From contig NZ_BMJB01000002.1 in assembly GCF_014642855.1 (NCBI RefSeq), positions 310,001 to 374,000 of the forward strand: 64,000 bases of DNA, given 5' to 3'. Position numbers and translations under genes: made by a program. The notes beneath the pieces are model-generated. The model was not told the origin of the DNA and ran no database searches. It was given only the letters and a program-made list of their open reading frames with translations. Below, piece by piece: positions 26,563-35,200 of this stretch; the first letter of the stretch is position 1, and each line of letters opens with the position of its first letter. Origin of the DNA: Edaphobacter acidisoli. Lineage in GTDB: Bacteria > Acidobacteriota > Terriglobia > Terriglobales > Acidobacteriaceae.

Positions 26563-28461
26563 TCACTCACCCAAAACCCTCGCCTCAACCAACCCCCGCA
26601 CCGAGTTCCCCATAAAAACCGTCTCCGCCTCCGCCACATCCTCCAGCCGCAGCACCGCTTCCTCAGCCTGCCCGGACTCAATCAGATGCCGCCGCAATAC
26701 TCCCGGCAAAACCCCAGCGCTCACCGGCGGAGTCAGCAGCCTGCCTCCTCGCCGAACGAACACATTGCTGATCGCCCCCTCCGTCACCTCGCCGCGTTCG
26801 TTCAAAAAGAACACCTCATCCAACCCCTCACCCCGAGCCCGCGCAAACTCGCGTTCATATAGCTCCCGCCGCGTTGTCTTGTGTCGCAGAAACACATCGC
26901 CCGCACAAGTCCGCTCTGCCGAAAACCGCACCCGCGCCACCCCCGCGCCTCCACCCAGCTCCACAGCCGTAACCGAAACCCCACCGTCCTCACCCAGCAG
27001 CAACCTCACCCGATAGCGCTCGCCCTCACGAAACCCTCGCGCCTCATCCGCCAGCCGCGCCGTCACCGCCTCGCGCTCGCACACAAAATCAAAGTACTCC
27101 GCCGAACCCGCCAGCCTATCCAGATGCATCTCCAGCAGAAAATACTCACCACGCTCCCACAGCATCGTCTCAATCAACCGAAACTCCCGCAGCTCCCGCG
27201 TCAGAAACGCCGCCTTCAGCAGACACTCCCTGTACTCATCGCCCGCCACCGAATCCGCAACAATCCCGCCGCCCACGCCCATCCGAGCCTCGCCATCCTC
27301 CAGCACCAGTGTCCGGATCGCCACATTGAACACCGCCTCGCGCCCAGGCGAGATGAACCCGATCGCGCCCGTATACACGCCCCTCGGCCCGCGCTCCATC
27401 TCCCGAATAATCTCCATCGTGCGAATCTTCGGCGCGCCCGTAATCGACCCTCCAGGAAACATCGCGCGAAAGATCTCATAAAACGAGAGCCCCGGCCGCA
27501 GCCTGCCCGCAACCGTCGAAGTCATCTGCAGCAGCGTCCTGTAACGCTCCACAGAAAAAATATCCTCTACCCGCACGGTGCCCATCTCCGCCACCCGCCC
27601 CAGGTCATTGCGCAGCAGGTCCACAATCATCAGGTGCTCGGCGCGATTCTTCTCGTCATGCTCCAGCCGCACCGCCGCCGCGCAGTCCTCCTCGCTATCC
27701 AGCCCGCGAGACATCGTACCCTTCATCGGCCGTGTCACAATCCGGTCGCCATCCATCCGAAAAAAAAGCTCCGGCGAAAGCGACAACACCTGCCGCGTAC
27801 CCATGTTCAGCATCGCCGCGTAGGATACAGGCTGCTGCCGCGCAAGCACGCCAAACGCAACATCCGCGCGCATCGCGCACGGCACACGCACGCGATCGGT
27901 AAAGTTCACCTGGTACGTCTCGCCCGCAGCGATGTACTCCTCGATCCGCTCAATCTTCCGCGAGTACTCCGCCTCGGAAGTCTCCAGCCGAACCGCATCC
28001 ACAAACCGCACAGGCAAACTCACATCCGAATCAGCTCCATCCGGCAGCGCAAACCCACCCTCAAAACACCCGCGCTCATGGTCAAACACCACCGGCGCCC
28101 GATACACGCCAAACCACGCCAATGGCTTTGAATAATCTGCACCCTTAAAGTTGTCATCCTTCGCCGAAGGCGGAGGACCTGCTTTTCTACTCAGCTCACC
28201 GCCACCGACACGCTCAAAGTGATACCCGCACTCGTACCCCACATACCCCGCGACATAGCACCCATCCGCAAGCGCCGCCTCAATCTCCGCGAAGACCCCC
28301 GGCACCTCATCCAGCGTCGATGCCTCAATCACCCGCTCCGCGCGCAAGAACAAAAGACTCCGCCGGTTCTCTTCATCAAACCGCGAAGTCTCAAGCAGCA
28401 CCGAGTCTCTCTCGCGAGCCACCAGCGCATGCATCCCGCGCGGAAGTTTTGTCCAGCGCAT
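26563..28461 (-). CDS. aminodeoxychorismate synthase component I fused to 4-amino-4-deoxychorismate lyase (PabB-PabC)
   Basis: Makes p-aminobenzoate for folate from chorismate. Residues about 1-385 are a PabB/TrpE-type chorismate-binding domain (GETYQVNFTDRVRVP, LSLSPELFFRMDG, TRPMKGTMSRG, EHLMIVDLLRNDLGRV, PGGSITGAPKIRTMEII, GAIGFISPGREAVFNVAIRT). Residues about 395-632 are a class IV PLP lyase/aminotransferase domain with Lys in RHKTTRRELY and NERGEVTEGAISNVFV. The ATG at 28461 lies 13 bases after the rpiA stop; the open frame to 28512 would overlap rpiA and is less likely. The amidotransferase subunit PabA is not seen here. Confidence 0.93.
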   Translation of the reverse strand: MRWTKLPRGMHALVARERDSVLLETSRFDEENRRSLLFLRAERVIEASTLDEVPGVFAEIEAALADGCYVAGYVGYECGYHFERVGGGELSRKAGPPPSAKDDNFKGADYSKPLAWFGVYRAPVVFDHERGCFEGGFALPDGADSDVSLPVRFVDAVRLETSEAEYSRKIERIEEYIAAGETYQVNFTDRVRVPCAMRADVAFGVLARQQPVSYAAMLNMGTRQVLSLSPELFFRMDGDRIVTRPMKGTMSRGLDSEEDCAAAVRLEHDEKNRAEHLMIVDLLRNDLGRVAEMGTVRVEDIFSVERYRTLLQMTSTVAGRLRPGLSFYEIFRAMFPGGSITGAPKIRTMEIIREMERGPRGVYTGAIGFISPGREAVFNVAIRTLVLEDGEARMGVGGGIVADSVAGDEYRECLLKAAFLTRELREFRLIETMLWERGEYFLLEMHLDRLAGSAEYFDFVCEREAVTARLADEARGFREGERYRVRLLLGEDGGVSVTAVELGGGAGVARVRFSAERTCAGDVFLRHKTTRRELYEREFARARGEGLDEVFFLNERGEVTEGAISNVFVRRGGRLLTPPVSAGVLPGVLRRHLIESGQAEEAVLRLEDVAEAETVFMGNSVRGLVEARVLGE

Positions 28462-28474
28462 CACACGCCGCCCA

Positions 28475-29164
28475 CTATGGCAGCAGCTCGCGAACGCCGC
28501 TTCCATCCGCAATCAGCGCGCGCGTCGCCATATGCAGAAACAGCCCATGCTCCACCACCCCTACAATCGCGCGAATCTCCGCGGCAATCTTCCCCGGGTC
28601 GTTCATCTCGCCGCACGCGCAATCCAAAATGAAGTTGCCCTCATCCGTGATGTAGTCCGAGCCATCCTTCGCCTTGCGCCGCGAAGGCTTCAATCCCAGC
28701 GTCTCCAGCCGATGTCGCACCAGCGGCTCCGCCAGTTGAATCACCTCCACCGGCAGAGGAAACCTGCCCAGGTGCTTCACCACCTTGCTCCCATCGGCCA
28801 CGATGACAAACTGCTTTGCCGCGCTGGCCACAATCTTCTCGCGCAGCAGCGCGCCGCCGCCGCCTTTGATCAGCGCCAGCTCCGGCCCCACCTCGTCCGC
28901 GCCATCAATCGCCACATCAATCTCAGTCGCAGTCCTGAAGTCGATCACCGGAATCCCCAGCGACACGGCCAGTTCCTCGCTCGCTTGCGACGATGCGATC
29001 CCCCGTACCTTCAACCCTGCCTGCACTTGCTCACCCAGCAAACGAATAAAGTGCGTCGCCGTTGAGCCCGATCCCAGTCCCACCACCATGCCTGGCTTCA
29101 CAAACTCCAGGCTCTTCCGCGCGGCCATCACCTTTGCGTCATCTACACTTGGCATAGCAAGCAT
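28475..29164 (-). CDS. rpiA: ribose-5-phosphate isomerase A
   Basis: Interconverts ribose 5-phosphate and ribulose 5-phosphate in the pentose phosphate pathway. The 229-residue length is standard. Motifs in order: VGLGSGSTATHFI (28-40), AIDGADEVGPELALIKGGGGALLREKIVA (83-111, with the catalytic Asp and the Lys/Glu pair), GSKVVKHLGRFPLPVEV and GNFILDC. First gene of a two-gene unit with pabBC. The upstream region carries dispersed repeats rather than an obvious promoter; none is called. Confidence 0.96.
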   Translation of the reverse strand: MLAMPSVDDAKVMAARKSLEFVKPGMVVGLGSGSTATHFIRLLGEQVQAGLKVRGIASSQASEELAVSLGIPVIDFRTATEIDVAIDGADEVGPELALIKGGGGALLREKIVASAAKQFVIVADGSKVVKHLGRFPLPVEVIQLAEPLVRHRLETLGLKPSRRKAKDGSDYITDEGNFILDCACGEMNDPGKIAAEIRAIVGVVEHGLFLHMATRALIADGSGVRELLP

Positions 29165-29198
29165 CTTAAATCACTCCGCGATCTCACCCAAACCAGCC

Positions 29199-29291
29199 GT
29201 CATCCTGAGCGAAGCGACCGCAGGGAGCGGAGTCGAAGGACCCCGACACCGCCAAATCCACCCATACCCTCGAACCCTTTCAACCACAACT
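29199..29291 (+). repeat. dispersed repeat family A, copy 3
   Basis: Starts GTCATCCTGAGCGAAGCGAC and keeps the GGAGTCGAAGGACCCCGAC core and the CAACCACAACTC end. Closest to copy 2 in the core and to copy 1 in the tail. Confidence 0.9.
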
Positions 29292-29442
29292 CCCCGGGCG
29301 CCTCACCCCAACAGTTGTCATCCTTCCGCGAACGGGGTCCCGGCCAGCTTGCTGGCTGGGGCAGGCAGCGAGAGGACCTGCTTTTTGTTTGTCATTCCCG
29401 GATGGAATCTGCGTTTGCCTCCCTTACGAACACAGATGCGGG

Positions 29443-29512
29443 GTGTGCCCCATAGCCTGCCCTGAGCCTGTCGCGTCTGAGACATGCGCCATTCGAGCGC
29501 AGCTCGAACCGC
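29443..29512 (+). repeat. dispersed repeat family B, copy 3
   Basis: GTGCCCCATAGCC, TCTGAGACATGCGCCATTCG and AGCGCAGCTCGAACCGCTC. Immediately precedes family C copy 2, as B-type DNA also precedes C copy 1 at the other cluster. Confidence 0.85.
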
Positions 29513-29514
29513 TC

Positions 29515-29624
29515 TCAACGGCGTAGCCGCAGAGGGCCAAAGGCCCGACTCATACCAGCCTGGGGTGAAACCCCAGGTTGGCGAACCAACAGAATCCAGA
29601 GGGCTGAAAGCCCGACTCATAGAT
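29515..29624 (+). repeat. dispersed repeat family C, copy 2 (multi-hairpin)
   Basis: Same three hairpins as copy 1 (GGGCCAAAGGCCC, CCTGGGGTGAAACCCCAGG, GGGCTGAAAGCCC). The stem bases change together between copies at the first hairpin (GGGCT/AGCCC versus GGGCC/GGCCC), which suggests the folding is maintained. Confidence 0.9.
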
Positions 29625-29812
29625 GTTCCAGCTCGAACCACTTTCCCCTTCATCCAGATTCACACCACATCATCTTGGCGGAGCGAAAAAACTCTTCACT
29701 CCAACCACCAGCAAGTTTCACCAGGTCGAAACAAACCGCCGGACTCTGGCTACACTAGAAGAACGATCCCGCCGAGCCGTCCGTCGAAATGTGAATTGAG
29801 GTCCAAAGCTGC

Positions 29813-30418
29813 ATGAAGACATCCCACCTTGCGAAGCTCGCGCTCGTTGTAGCCTTCGCATTGCCCGCCTCCACAACCCTCGCCCAGACCGCACCCACGG
29901 CCATCCAACGCCTGCAGGTCTCGGCCTTCGGTGGTCTCACCGGTACCTACACCAACTTTCTCGGTGGCAAAAACGCGGGCATCACCCTCGGCGGCGATCT
30001 CACCTTCATGACCGTCCCGCACGTCAAACCCTCCTTCGAGCTGCGCGGCACCGCTCCCATCGACGGCGGCCACGTCGACAGTCAGCTTAATTTCCTGCTC
30101 GGGCCCAAAGTCGAGTACCGCTACAACCGCTTCCATCCCTACGCCGACTTCCTCTTCGGCCGCGGCCAGATTACCTACGAGAACGGTGGCGTCCTCTACA
30201 ACAACACCCTCTATCTCAAAACGACGAGTTTTATCTACTCCCTCGGCGGCGGACTCGACTACCAGCTCACCGATCACTGGGGAGCGAAGTTCGACTACCA
30301 GTTCCAGCACTGGGACACACCCTTCGTTGGCACCGTCTACAATCCCATCCACCCCAAAGCGATCACCCTCGGTGTCACCTATCGCTTCAACTTCAACCGG
30401 GGCTATCGTCGCCGATAG
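29813..30418 (+). CDS. outer-membrane beta-barrel protein (OmpA-like/porin-family fold)
   Basis: A 201-residue protein with signal peptide (MKTSHLAKLALVVAFALPASTTLAQ). The mature part reads as eight alternating amphipathic strands: QVSAFGGLTGTYTNF, AGITLGGDLTFM, PSFELRGTAPI, KVEYRYNRFHPYADFLFGRG, TSFIYSLGGGLDYQL, WGAKFDYQFQHW, ITLGVTYRFNF. This matches the small eight-strand barrel family used as surface or adhesion proteins. The C-terminus continues RGYRRR instead of ending on Phe; the last strand's Phe lies just before it. Function unknown. Ends at a bidirectional terminator. Confidence 0.85.
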   Translation: MKTSHLAKLALVVAFALPASTTLAQTAPTAIQRLQVSAFGGLTGTYTNFLGGKNAGITLGGDLTFMTVPHVKPSFELRGTAPIDGGHVDSQLNFLLGPKVEYRYNRFHPYADFLFGRGQITYENGGVLYNNTLYLKTTSFIYSLGGGLDYQLTDHWGAKFDYQFQHWDTPFVGTVYNPIHPKAITLGVTYRFNFNRGYRRR

Positions 30419-30549
30419 CAATTGCTGTCAAGCCCCCGCCGCAAGAGAAACCCTCGCAACCACCACATCCGAAAGCAGATATTTCTTCCAGGAAAGTGGC
30501 GGTTTAGTTTCTATCACCCAGCTAAAATAGAGACAGATCAAAATAAAGA

Positions 30550-30574
30550 AGCCCCGGCACACCTCCGGGGCTTT
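30550..30574. terminator. bidirectional intrinsic terminator
   Basis: Perfect 9-bp stem AAGCCCCGG/CCGGGGCTT, loop CACACCT. Read on the - strand the tail is CTTCTTTATTTT, a good T-rich run; on + it is TTTACTCATTT. It ends the non-coding element downstream of ybjQ and can also stop the beta-barrel transcript. Confidence 0.85.
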
Positions 30575-30716
30575 ACTCATTTGCAGTCAAGACTTTACAA
30601 GGAGCCAGCCCGTGTCTTCTCATAAAATCAATAACTTACAGGAAGGCATGCAGGCGAAGTCCAGGCCTAAACCACCTGTTTCGAAGACTTTGCACGAAAA
30701 CACAGGGGAGGGGGTC
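30550..30716 (-). ncRNA. candidate structured 3' RNA element, copy 1 (after ybjQ)
   Basis: Non-coding stretch starting 3 bases after the ybjQ stop, on the same strand, ending in the terminator at 30550-30574. It aligns with the element after mreB (56378-56547) with few or no gaps. Shared blocks, read on the RNA strand, include GTGCAAAG, GGACTT, TTGATTTTATG, CACGGG, GCTCCTTGTAAAGTCTTGA, AAATGAG and AAAGCCC. GGACTT and AAGTCT can pair around the central arm. On the opposite strand both copies read HKIN...GEG-like, but differences fall at all codon positions, arguing for RNA. No known family is recognised from memory. Confidence 0.6.
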
Positions 30717-30719
30717 CCG

Positions 30720-31082
30720 CTAGGCGATGGGCTCGACGACAACCGCCGTCCCGTAAGCCAGCACCTCGGTCACGCCCTTCATCACCTCGTTGGCGTCATA
30801 CCGAAACCCCACCACCGCGTTCGCCCCCAGCTGCGTCGCGTGCAGCGTCATCATCGCAAACGAGTCCTGCCGTGTCTTCTCGCAGAGCTGCGTAAAGAGG
30901 GTGATGTCTCCCCCAACCAGCGTCTGGAGCCCCGCCCCGATGGTCGCGAAGACATTCCTCGAGCGCACGACAATCCCGCGCACAACACCCAGGTTCCGGA
31001 CAATCCGGTAACCGGGAAGCTCGAACGCCGTGGTGGTAAACGCCGGGTGGATGGTCAGGGGCGGTGGCGGGTAGGTCGACAT
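30720..31082 (-). CDS. YbjQ-family (UPF0145, heavy-metal-binding-like domain) protein
   Basis: A 120-residue cytoplasmic protein matching the pentameric YbjQ/UPF0145 family: TTTAFELPGYRIVRNLGVVRGIVVRSRN, IGAGLQTLVGGDITLFTQLCEKTRQDSF, MTLHATQLGANAVVGFRYDANEV and VLAYGTAVVVEP. Length is normal (about 105-120). The family is widespread but without proven function; heavy-metal binding is only inferred from structure. It lies 40 bases downstream of trpD on the same strand, and its 3' end carries the RNA element above. Confidence 0.92.
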   Translation of the reverse strand: MSTYPPPPLTIHPAFTTTAFELPGYRIVRNLGVVRGIVVRSRNVFATIGAGLQTLVGGDITLFTQLCEKTRQDSFAMMTLHATQLGANAVVGFRYDANEVMKGVTEVLAYGTAVVVEPIA

Positions 31083-31122
31083 CGGGCAGCACTCCTTCGG
31101 GGCCTAGGCAGGCAACCGGATT

Positions 31123-32187
31123 CTATCCTCTACGCGCCAACGTCGCCACCAGTTCCGTAACCGCCCCCGAGTCGATCGTCTTGGCCGCAAGCTCCACCCC
31201 GGCCCTGAGCGTCGGGGCCAGGTCCGCCGCAACCAGCACCGCCGCCGCATTCAGCAGCACGATGTCCCGCCGTGGCCCGGACTCCCCGGCGAAGACCGCC
31301 CGGAGGATCCGCGCGTTCTCCCCGGCATCGCCGCCGATCAGCGCCTCCATCGGCGCGCGCGTCAACCCAACATCCTCCGGCGCGATGGTCGAAAGCGTCA
31401 CGATCCCGTTGTGAACCTCAGCCAGATGAGTAGGCCCAGAGATCGAAATCTCATCCAACCCGCGCGTCGTACCATCGGCGCTCTCAGCCGTGCCGTGCAC
31501 GACGAAAGCATGACGTGTGCCGAGCAGGACCATCGCCTCAGCCACAAGCTCAACCGCCTGCGGAGCGTAAACCCCCATCACCTGCGCCGACGCCCCCGCC
31601 GGATTGGTCAGAGGCCCGAGCAGGTTGAAGACCGTGCGCACGCCGAGCGCCTTCCGCACAGGCATCACCGCCCGCATCGCCGGATGAAGGCTCGGCGCAT
31701 GGAGAAAAGCAAACCGATGTCGGCGGAGCGCCTCGGTAGCCTCATCAGGAGCGAGGCCAACCGGAATCCCGAGAGCTTCCAGCACATCCGCTGAGCCGCA
31801 CTGCGAAGTAATCGCACGATTGCCGTGTTTGGCGACCATGACGCCAGTGCCAGCCTCGGCAGTAGGTGCTGCTGCGGCCACCAGCGCAGCGGCTGTGGAG
31901 ATGTTGAAGGTGCGGCTGCCATCGCCGCCGGTGCCACATGTATCGACCAGTCGAAGTCGCTCGTCGGCCTCGAGGGGGATTGGAGTGACGGCAGCTCTCA
32001 TCGTGTCAACGAATCCAGTAAGCTCGGCTGGCGTCTCTCCGCGCGCTGCTAGTGCTCCAACCATGGCAGCGATTTCCACATCATTGAGCTCGCCTGCAAG
32101 GATGCTCTGCATGAGAGCGCGGGCCTCTTCGCGTGTGAGCGTAGTGCGGCCTTCAATGATCTGTTTGAGATGAGGCTGTACAGACAT
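31123..32187 (-). CDS. trpD: anthranilate phosphoribosyltransferase
   Basis: Joins anthranilate to phosphoribosyl pyrophosphate in tryptophan synthesis. The 354-residue protein has an N-terminal helical domain (LTREEARALMQSILAGELNDVEIAAMVGAL), the PRPP-binding VDTCGTGGDGSRTFNIST, VAKHGNRAITSQCGSADVLEALG (with the KHGN motif) and FNLLGPLTNPA. It is a monofunctional TrpD without the glutamine amidotransferase domain. Other trp genes are absent, so the pathway is split in this genome. Diverges from sucC across a 179-base region rich in inverted repeats. Confidence 0.97.
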   Translation of the reverse strand: MSVQPHLKQIIEGRTTLTREEARALMQSILAGELNDVEIAAMVGALAARGETPAELTGFVDTMRAAVTPIPLEADERLRLVDTCGTGGDGSRTFNISTAAALVAAAAPTAEAGTGVMVAKHGNRAITSQCGSADVLEALGIPVGLAPDEATEALRRHRFAFLHAPSLHPAMRAVMPVRKALGVRTVFNLLGPLTNPAGASAQVMGVYAPQAVELVAEAMVLLGTRHAFVVHGTAESADGTTRGLDEISISGPTHLAEVHNGIVTLSTIAPEDVGLTRAPMEALIGGDAGENARILRAVFAGESGPRRDIVLLNAAAVLVAADLAPTLRAGVELAAKTIDSGAVTELVATLARRG

Positions 32188-32224
32188 GCTTTAAGCAAGG
32201 TTAGCAGGTGACTACTGCTGTCGA

Positions 32225-32247
32225 TGTTCGCGGGTGGTGCGCGAACA
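32225..32247. promoter_or_regulatory. inverted repeat TGTTCGCG-N7-CGCGAACA in the trpD/sucC divergent region
   Basis: Perfect 8-bp arms spaced by GGTGGTG, adjoining an AT-rich TATAAACAAAATATAAAAA tract. A third GTGTTCGC half-site occurs at 32317, within the sucC promoter spacer. A second perfect repeat, ACCGCAC-GGTT-GTGCGGT, lies at 32277-32294. They look like operators, but the regulator is unknown. Confidence 0.45.
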
Positions 32248-32300
32248 CTATAAACAAAATATAAAAATCGCCGATAACCGCACGGTTGTGCGGTATTTCG

Positions 32301-32330
32301 TTGCGACTGGCTGAGCGTGTTCGCTACACT
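32301..32330 (+). promoter_or_regulatory. sigma70-like promoter of sucCD
   Basis: TTGCGA (32301-32306), an 18-base spacer, TACACT (32325-32330), 37 bases before the sucC ATG. Four to five matches per hexamer. The spacer contains a GTTCGC word shared with the inverted repeat at 32225. Confidence 0.5.
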
Positions 32331-32366
32331 TCTTGAGTTGGCAGTTTCCCTGAAAAGAACATCCCT

Positions 32367-33545
32367 ATGAAAATTCACGAGTATCAGGCAAAAGAGATCC
32401 TGCGGAAGTATGGTGTGCCGGTCCCGGGCGGCGAGATGGTTTCCACGCTCGAAGAGGCCGACAGGGCCGCGAAAGACCTTTTCGACAATGGCACACCGGT
32501 GGTTGTAGTGAAGGCGCAGATTCACGCTGGCGGGCGTGGCAAGGGCGGCGGTGTGAAGGTAACCAAGTCGCTGGCTGATGCGCAGGCCGCCGCGAAGGCG
32601 ATTCTGGGGATGCAGTTGGTGACGCACCAGACAGGGCCGCAGGGACAGAAGGTGCAGCGACTGCTGATCGAGGAAGGCTCGGCGATTGACCGCGAGCTTT
32701 ACCTCGGCATTGTGCTCGATCGTGCCGCGGCGAAGTTGGTGTTTATGGCTTCGCAAGCTGGCGGCATGGAGATTGAGGAGGTCGCCCATGCGACTCCGGA
32801 GAAGATTTACAAGGAATACATCGACCCGGCGGTTGGCTTGCAGCCGTATCAGGCGCGTAAGCTGGCGTTCAAGCTGGGGCTGAAGCCAACGCAGATCAAC
32901 GACGCAGTGAAGTTCATGATGGGGCTCTACCGCGCGTTTGTGGAGACGGACTCGACGCTGATGGAGATCAATCCCTTCATCACAACGAAGGACGACAAGC
33001 TGCTCGCGCTCGACTGCAAGATTAATTTCGACGACAACGCGATGTTTCGGCACAAGGACTTGAAGGAGCTGCGCGACCTGTCTGAGGAAGACCCGCTTGA
33101 GGTCGAAGCGTCGAAGTTTGCGCTGAACTATATCAAGCTCGATGGCTCGATTGCCTGCATGGTGAACGGCGCCGGACTCGCGATGGCGACGATGGACATC
33201 ATTCAGTATGCCGGCGGCGCTGCGGCGAACTTTCTGGATGTAGGCGGCGGCGCAAACCAGGAGCAGATTGAGAATGCCTTCGGGATTCTGCTGAGCGATC
33301 CGCATGTGAAGGCGATCTTCATCAATATCTTCGGCGGCATTCTGCGCGTGGATGTGCTGGCGACTGCAGTCGTCGCGGCGGCGAAGAAGTTGAGTGTGAA
33401 TCTGCCGATCATTCTGCGCCTGGAAGGCACGAACGTCGAAGAAGGGCGCAGGATTCTCAAGGAGTCAGGACTGAAGTTTGAGGTCGGATCGACGATGAAG
33501 GAAGCTGCTGATCTTGCAGTCGCAGCCGCGAAAGGTGGTAAGTAA
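32367..33545 (+). CDS. sucC: succinyl-CoA synthetase (ADP-forming) beta subunit
   Basis: ATP-grasp subunit of the TCA-cycle enzyme converting succinyl-CoA to succinate with ATP or GTP formation. The 392-residue protein starts [20 protein letters not shown] and has [19 protein letters not shown] (ATP-grasp), [24 protein letters not shown] (metal ligands) and the C-terminal CoA-ligase domain [36 protein letters not shown] overlap with sucD implies coupled translation of the two subunits. Confidence 0.98.
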   Translation: MKIHEYQAKEILRKYGVPVPGGEMVSTLEEADRAAKDLFDNGTPVVVVKAQIHAGGRGKGGGVKVTKSLADAQAAAKAILGMQLVTHQTGPQGQKVQRLLIEEGSAIDRELYLGIVLDRAAAKLVFMASQAGGMEIEEVAHATPEKIYKEYIDPAVGLQPYQARKLAFKLGLKPTQINDAVKFMMGLYRAFVETDSTLMEINPFITTKDDKLLALDCKINFDDNAMFRHKDLKELRDLSEEDPLEVEASKFALNYIKLDGSIACMVNGAGLAMATMDIIQYAGGAAANFLDVGGGANQEQIENAFGILLSDPHVKAIFINIFGGILRVDVLATAVVAAAKKLSVNLPIILRLEGTNVEEGRRILKESGLKFEVGSTMKEAADLAVAAAKGGK

Positions 33546-34420
33546 TGGCAGTACTGGTTGATAAGAATACGCGGCTGATTGTGCAAGGAATTACCGGGCG
33601 TGAGGGCACGTTCCACGCGAAGGGTTGCGCTGAGTATGGGACGAAGGTGGTCGGCGGTGTGACACCGGGCAAGGGCGGCACGACGCATGAGGGCTGGCCT
33701 GTCTTCAATACCGTTGAAGAAGCCGTGAAGGAGACCGGCGCGAATGTGACTGTGATCTTTGTGCCACCGCCGTTTGCTGCCGATGGCATTCAGGAGGCTG
33801 TTGCTGCCGAGGTGCCGCTGGTCATCTGCATCACCGAGGGGATTCCTGTGCTGGACATGGTGAAGACCTGGGAGGTGGTGAAGGGCTCGAAGTCGCGTCT
33901 GATCGGACCGAACTGCCCGGGCGTGATCTCGCCGGGCAAGGCGAAGGTTGGCATCATGCCGGGGCGGATTCACAAGGAAGGCAACGTCGGTATCGTCTCG
34001 AAGTCGGGCACGCTGACCTACGAGGCGGTGTATCAGTTGACGACGCGCGGGATTGGCCAATCGACGGCAATCGGCATCGGTGGCGACCCGATCATCGGAA
34101 CGACACACATCGATGCGTTGAAGATGTTGAATGAGGACCCCGAGACTGCAGCGATCATTATGATCGGCGAGATCGGTGGGACGGCGGAAGAGGCTGCTGC
34201 GAAGTACATTAAGCAGAACGTAAAGAAGCCTGTAGTTGGGTTCATCGCCGGTCAGACTGCGCCTCCGGGCCGCAGGATGGGTCACGCAGGCGCGATCATC
34301 TCGGGCGGTGAGGGAACCGCTGCAGAGAAGATGAAGGCGATGGCTGAGGCTGGAATTACAGTTGTGAAGTCGCCTGCTGAGATTGGCGAGGCCATGGCAC
34401 GGGTGTTGGGCAAGGCTTAG
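33545..34420 (+). CDS. sucD: succinyl-CoA synthetase alpha subunit
   Basis: CoA-binding subunit carrying the phosphohistidine. 291 residues: CoA-binding Rossmann region ([17 protein letters not shown], residues 11-27), [21 protein letters not shown], and the active His247 in [22 protein letters not shown]. Start codon overlaps the sucC stop (TAATG). A small convergent gene follows within 7 bases. Confidence 0.98.
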   Translation: MAVLVDKNTRLIVQGITGREGTFHAKGCAEYGTKVVGGVTPGKGGTTHEGWPVFNTVEEAVKETGANVTVIFVPPPFAADGIQEAVAAEVPLVICITEGIPVLDMVKTWEVVKGSKSRLIGPNCPGVISPGKAKVGIMPGRIHKEGNVGIVSKSGTLTYEAVYQLTTRGIGQSTAIGIGGDPIIGTTHIDALKMLNEDPETAAIIMIGEIGGTAEEAAAKYIKQNVKKPVVGFIAGQTAPPGRRMGHAGAIISGGEGTAAEKMKAMAEAGITVVKSPAEIGEAMARVLGKA

Positions 34421-34426
34421 CTTTGC

Positions 34427-34648
34427 TCAGCGTTGCTGTGCGCGATAGAAGAAGCCAGCGACAAGGAAGACCATTGCTACGCAGAAGGCCAGACGAGCGT
34501 GGAGCGGGTCATGGTAGCGAAGGCTGATGAAGCCATCGAAAACCCATGCTGCGCAGCCCACGAACCATATCCAGAGTGTCTTCCGCATCAGCGTCCTGCC
34601 CAACGTTAGAACGATGCTGACCGCAGCGAAACGCCACTTAAGAGGCAT
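34427..34648 (-). CDS. small membrane protein, two helices
   Basis: A 73-residue protein, or 53 residues from the internal ATG at 34588 that has AGGA upstream. Two hydrophobic segments: TLWIWFVGCAAWVFDGFISL and LHARLAFCVAMVFLVAGFFYR, joined by a short RYHDP loop. No family is recognised. The gene fills the sucD-ndk gap on the opposite strand. Its hydrophobic periodicity supports coding, but this is a modest call. Confidence 0.55.
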   Translation of the reverse strand: MPLKWRFAAVSIVLTLGRTLMRKTLWIWFVGCAAWVFDGFISLRYHDPLHARLAFCVAMVFLVAGFFYRAQQR

Positions 34649-34691
34649 TGTTCTACACTGTTATTAGACACTTTTCCTGAGGAGACACACG

Positions 34692-35108
34692 TTGTCACAG
34701 CGCACATTCAGCATCATTAAGCCCGACGCGGTCCGGAAGGGCCATGCAGGAGCCATTCTTGCCGAGATTGAAAAGGCAGGGTTTAGGATCGTTTCCATCA
34801 AAAAAGCTTCCATTTCAAAGGCTCAAGCCGAAGGTTTTTACCATGTTCATGCGGCGCGTCCGTTTTTCGGTGAACTCACGGACTTCATGTCAAGCGGGCC
34901 GATCTTCCCGATGGTTCTCGAAAAGCAGAATGCCATTGCAGACTTGCGCAAGCTGATGGGGGCGACTAATCCGGCGCAGGCCGAAGAGGGCACGATCCGC
35001 AAGAAGTTCGCAGCGTCGATTGGCGAGAATGCAATTCATGGATCAGACGCCGAGGAGACTGCAGAGTTTGAGATTGGGTACTTCTTCGCTGGCTATGAAC
35101 TGAAGTAG
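34692..35108 (+). CDS. ndk: nucleoside diphosphate kinase
   Basis: Transfers gamma-phosphate among nucleoside triphosphates through a phosphohistidine. 138 residues from a TTG start preceded by GAGGAGA. Motifs: [68 protein letters not shown] and the active His115 in [12 protein letters not shown]. Length and motifs are standard. A long hairpin with a T-rich tail follows. Confidence 0.97.
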   Translation: MSQRTFSIIKPDAVRKGHAGAILAEIEKAGFRIVSIKKASISKAQAEGFYHVHAARPFFGELTDFMSSGPIFPMVLEKQNAIADLRKLMGATNPAQAEEGTIRKKFAASIGENAIHGSDAEETAEFEIGYFFAGYELK

Positions 35109-35121
35109 CTTCGTTATAAAG

Positions 35122-35181
35122 CAGGAGCAACGGCAGTAGCGGTCATGACGGCCTGACTGTTGGATGCTCCTGATTTATTTT
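35122..35181 (+). terminator. long branched hairpin after ndk
   Basis: Outer arms CAGGAGCA/TGCTCCTG (8 bp, perfect) enclose inner pairs CAGT/ACTG and GGTC/GGCC, and are followed by ATTTATTTT. Acts as a likely terminator for ndk; because it ends only 20 bases before the next gene's start at 35201, it could also be a leader structure of that gene. Confidence 0.65.
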
Positions 35182-35200
35182 GAGGCAAAGGAACAGTGCT

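Noticed and set aside
26881..28131. 416-codon + strand frame opposite pabBC
   Set aside because: Arg/His/Pro-rich shadow of a high-GC gene; the - strand has complete PabB and PabC motifs.
30612..30720. A small protein read antisense to the RNA element (HKIN...KS.P...LH.N.GEG) similar in both copies
   Set aside because: The two frames differ at first, second and third codon positions about equally, the conservation continues outside the frame into the terminator, and the real gene directions are opposite. RNA conservation explains it better.
32225..32247. LexA-type SOS box reading of TGTTCGCG...CGCGAACA
   Set aside because: Arm spacing does not fit the known CGAAC-N4-GTTCG form (the arms are in inverse order and further apart), and no SOS gene is adjacent.
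32049..33305. 418-codon - strand frame opposite sucC
   Set aside because: sucC is unmistakable on the + strand; this frame has no domain and also runs into trpD.
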